Source: DASWOJ01 sp964250755
Lineage (GTDB): Bacteria > Pseudomonadota > Alphaproteobacteria > Acetobacterales > Acetobacteraceae
Assembly (NCBI GenBank): GCA_964250755.1
Contig: CAXUHB010000014.1
Location: 1-64,000, forward strand
Direction: 5' to 3'
DNA: 64,000 bases
Shown: positions 61,962-64,000 of the stretch, in pieces
How positions within the stretch are numbered: position 1 is the stretch's first letter
Layout of the letters: every line of letters starts with the position of its first letter
Program-made: the position numbers and the translations under genes
The notes under the pieces: generated by a model
Seen by the model: the letters and a program-made list of their open reading frames with translations, nothing else
What the model was told of the DNA's origin: nothing
Database searches by the model: none

Positions 61962-62842
61962 GGTGCGGGTCCGGGCGGGGTGCCGGGGGTGGTGCTGGGG
62001 GCGGGAGTTGCGGGGCCGGATGCGACCAGGTCCACTCGGTCTGCCGGGCCGTCGGGGCCGGTTGCGCCCAGGGCGCGGACGTAGATGCGGGTGGAGGCGA
62101 TGCCCTCGTTGACCAGGACGGCGCGGGCGGCGAGGGCGCGGGACAGGGAGAGTCGGCGGGGGGTGCTGGGGTCCTCGGCGGTGCCGGCGGCGGTGGCGAC
62201 GAGGTTGACGGTGGCGGCTTCGTTGGACTGGAGGGTGCGGGCGAAGGTGCGGAGGGCGGGTTCGGTGACCGGGTTGAGGTCGGCCCGGCCGGGTCCGAAG
62301 GTGACGCGGAGGCCGCCGGGAATGGGGCTGGCGGCGCCGGGGGCGTCGTCGGCGACGGGGATGGCCGGGGGTGCGGGCGGGCGGGCGACCGGGACGGCGA
62401 CGGCGGGGGGGATGGCGGCGATGGCGGGGGGTGCTGCGGGGATGGCGGGCGGGCGGGCCGGGGCGGCGGGTGCTGCCGGGCGGGCGCCAGGGCGAGGGGC
62501 GGTGCCGGGAGTTGCGGCAGGTGCTGCGGCGGCTTGGCGAGGCTGGGGGCGGGCTGGGGCGCCGCTTTGGGGCACGCCGGTTTGGGCTGTGTCTGCCGGT
62601 GCGGCTGCGGGTTGAGCGGTGCGGGGTTGGGTGGGCCGTGCGGCGGGCCGCGGCGTGGCGGGGCGGGGCGGGGCCGCTGGGCGGGCGGGGGCCAGGGCGT
62701 CCAGGGCGCTGTTGTTGACGGCCTGCGCTGCAGCGGGGCCGGGCAGCGCCAGCAGGAGGACGGCGCAGAGGGTCAGGCGGCGGAATGGGGGCGTAGGCGC
62801 TGACTTGGGGGGGAACACGGCCCACCCCGGGTGCTCCGTCAT
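61958..62842 (-). CDS. Proline-rich exported protein with C-terminal OmpA-like domain
   Basis: About 294 residues. Signal-like segment (LTLCAVLLLALPGPAAAQ), a very long Pro/Ala-rich repeat region, then a compact domain VTFGPGRADLNPVTEPALRTFARTL ... RLSLSRALAARAVLVNEGIASTRIYVRALG typical of OmpA/MotB peptidoglycan-binding folds. Overlaps the MotA-like gene by 4 nt. The chosen ATG (62842) lies in the end of a dispersed repeat; a GTG at 62815 (VFPPKSAP) is an alternative. Confidence 0.75.
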   Translation of the reverse strand: MTEHPGWAVFPPKSAPTPPFRRLTLCAVLLLALPGPAAAQAVNNSALDALAPARPAAPPRPATPRPAARPTQPRTAQPAAAPADTAQTGVPQSGAPARPQPRQAAAAPAATPGTAPRPGARPAAPAAPARPPAIPAAPPAIAAIPPAVAVPVARPPAPPAIPVADDAPGAASPIPGGLRVTFGPGRADLNPVTEPALRTFARTLQSNEAATVNLVATAAGTAEDPSTPRRLSLSRALAARAVLVNEGIASTRIYVRALGATGPDGPADRVDLVASGPATPAPSTTPGTPPGPAP

Positions 62843-62935
62843 TGCGAGGGGCGCAGCGGCGCGGCAATCCAGGGGCGGCCAGCGCAAGCTTTTCGGCCCC
62901 TGGATTGCCGCGGCGCAAGCGCGCCTCGCAATGAC
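62838..62935. repeat. GTCATTGC-type repeat, full unit
   Basis: About 98 bp: left GTCATTGCGAGGGGCGCAGCG, right GCGCGCCTCGCAATGAC, with inner CAATCCAGG / CCTGGATTG. Its left end holds the ATG of the proline-rich protein gene on the minus strand. Confidence 0.85.
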
Positions 62936-63234
62936 GAGGTTCCAGGGACGGACCACCCCGACGCTTAGGTTGGCGTGTATGGGGAATGGACGGGGGTGGG
63001 GCGGCCAGAGGTGAGGCGGCGCCGGTGCGGGCTTGGGCGGGCGGGCCGCTGACCCTGGGCGTTCCAGCAGTGCGGGCTGCTCTGGCGCCAGGACGCTTCC
63101 GGGCGGATAGAGCTGTGCTGGCGGTCCTGGATTGCCGCGTCGCTGCGCTCCTCGCAATGACGGGGTTCCTGGGGTGGGCTGGCCTGCGCCCAAGTCAGTG
63201 CATGTGCGGTGAGACAGCCGGGGGCGGGGCGGCA
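62936..63234. other. Intergenic region before suhB with a half repeat
   Basis: Between the full repeat and the suhB stop I see no convincing gene. It contains the half repeat at 63125-63161. Confidence 0.5.
63125..63161. repeat. GTCATTGC-type half element
   Basis: CCTGGATTGCCGCGTCGCTGC followed by GCTCCTCGCAATGACG, right half of the dispersed repeat. Confidence 0.7.
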
Positions 63235-64000
63235 TCAGGCGGCGCGGCCCTCGGCGGCCGTGACGCCTTCGGCAACGACTTCGCGCAGGCGGGCGTGCAT
63301 GTGGGGGTTGGCGGCGACGATGTCGTTGCCGGCGGCTTCGTGCACGATGCTCTCGGCGCCGGCGGGGTCGGTGACGAAGCCGCCGGCTTCGCGGACGATG
63401 AGGAGGCCTGCGGCCATGTCCCAGGGCTTGAGGCCCAGCTCCCAGTAGCCGTCGTAGCGCCCGGCGGCGACCCAGGCCATGTCCAGCGCCGCGGCGCCGA
63501 AGCGGCGGATGCCGGCGACCTGGGGCATGAGGACGCCCAAGGTGCGGGCGAAGGCGAGGCGGCGGGCACCTGACACGGCGGCGAAGGGGATGCCGGTGGC
63601 GAACAGGGCGTCCTTAAGCTCGCGCCGGCCGGAGACGCGGAGGCGGCGTTCGTTAAGGAAGGCGCCGCCGCCCTTCTCGGCCCAGAACATCTCGTCCGGG
63701 ACGGGGTTGTAGATCATCGCGGCGGTGACCTCGGTGCCGCCTTCGGGCAGGCGGCGTTCGAGGGCCATGCTGATGCACCAGTGGGGGATGCCGTGCAGGA
63801 AGTTGCTGGTGCCGTCGAGCGGGTCCACGATCCAGCGCCAGGCCCAGTTGTCGCTGCCGGACTTGCCGCCCTCCTCCATGAGGAAGGCGAAGCCGGGGCG
63901 GGCCTTGTTGAGTTCCTCCTTGAGGGTGGCTTCGGCGCGGAGGTCGGCTTGACTGACGAAATCGCCGGGTCCCTTGACGCTGACCTGCAACTGCTCGACC
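63235..64000 (-). CDS. suhB: Inositol-1-monophosphatase SuhB, 5' end outside the window
   Basis: At least 255 residues are in view. GDFVSQADLRAEATL (near the lost start), LMEEGG, the metal-binding WIVDPLDGTSNFLHGIPHW, and the C-terminal LKPWDMAAGLLIVREAGG show a SuhB/IMPase-family lithium-sensitive phosphatase. It cuts myo-inositol-1-phosphate or similar monophosphates and can also act as an rRNA-transcription factor in some bacteria. The frame stays open to base 64000 (reading VEQLQVSVKG), so the true start lies beyond the window and the TTG at 63990 is not the start. Confidence 0.93.
   Translation of the reverse strand, partial: VEQLQVSVKGPGDFVSQADLRAEATLKEELNKARPGFAFLMEEGGKSGSDNWAWRWIVDPLDGTSNFLHGIPHWCISMALERRLPEGGTEVTAAMIYNPVPDEMFWAEKGGGAFLNERRLRVSGRRELKDALFATGIPFAAVSGARRLAFARTLGVLMPQVAGIRRFGAAALDMAWVAAGRYDGYWELGLKPWDMAAGLLIVREAGGFVTDPAGAESIVHEAAGNDIVAANPHMHARLREVVAEGVTAAEGRAA

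Noticed and set aside
59240..62842. Zorya-like defence system
   Set aside because: A MotA-like and a MotB/OmpA-like gene are present, but no ZorC, ZorD or ZorE-type gene is adjacent, and the third gene is a Pro-rich OmpA-like protein. An envelope motor is likelier.
1..64000. CRISPR array or prophage
   Set aside because: No regularly spaced direct repeats, no cas genes and no phage structural genes are visible. The dispersed repeats are palindromic and irregularly spaced.

Overview
The window is about 64 kb of very GC-rich chromosome. The order coaE - dnaQ - secB - Tim44-family gene is a typical alphaproteobacterial housekeeping neighbourhood. With the many LivFGHMK, Dpp-like and NMT1-like uptake systems, the PEP-CTERM protein, the DUF1491 protein and two families of dispersed palindromic repeats, it suggests a Rhodospirillales bacterium, most likely Acetobacteraceae (inference; no rRNA or marker phylogeny is available here).

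Layout. 0-8.7 kb: DUF1737 protein, coaE, dnaQ, a hybrid histidine kinase coupled to dnaQ, a Tat-exported oxalate-decarboxylase-like bicupin, secB, a histidine phosphatase, a Tim44-domain protein and an orphan beta-class DNA methyltransferase. 8.7-11.8 kb: solitary lutA, a PEP-CTERM protein with a clear terminator, and a LysE-family exporter. 12-17.4 kb: a branched-chain amino acid ABC operon (livK-livH-livMG fusion-livF). 17.7-24.2 kb: M20 amidohydrolase, retroviral-type aspartic protease, DUF429 protein, an NMT1-type ABC importer and a DUF1491 protein. 24.4-27.6 kb: two tandem OmpA-type outer-membrane proteins, each with its own terminator, and a secreted protein. 27.8-36 kb: ATP-grasp/alpha-E pair, AlgX-like protein, then a four-gene minus-strand group (GT2, radical SAM, GT87-like mannosyltransferase, TIGR04282-type transferase). 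36-44.1 kb: SMP-30 protein, nitrate/sulfonate-type ABC importer, PurD-like ATP-grasp, methyltransferase and a peptide-type binding protein. 44.2-50.9 kb: tRNA-Thr(TGT), a Dpp-like importer lacking a dppF partner, a GT4 glycosyltransferase and an unknown protein.

51.1-56.0 kb is an obvious island. GC falls to about half, codon use changes, and four genes unlike anything around them form a compact cassette: an HD-domain phosphohydrolase, an ORC/CDC6-like AAA ATPase and a Rossmann-like protein in one overlapping operon, convergent with and overlapping a full-length C5-cytosine DNA methyltransferase. This looks like an anti-phage or genome-conflict system I cannot match to a named one, and it is the main candidate for something undescribed.

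56-64 kb returns to high GC: SDR dehydrogenase - periplasmic binding protein - MFS symporter operon, then a MotA/TolQ-like, MotB/OmpA-like and proline-rich OmpA-type trio that looks like a non-flagellar ion-driven envelope machine, ending in suhB cut by the window edge.

Two repeat families run through the chromosomal part and are absent from the island. One is a ~97-bp element with ends GTCATTGC/GCAATGAC whose ends often sit on gene starts. The other is a REP-like palindrome (core CTCCCTCCGGGAG), usually as inverted pairs ~150 bp long, sometimes read into the N-termini of open frames.
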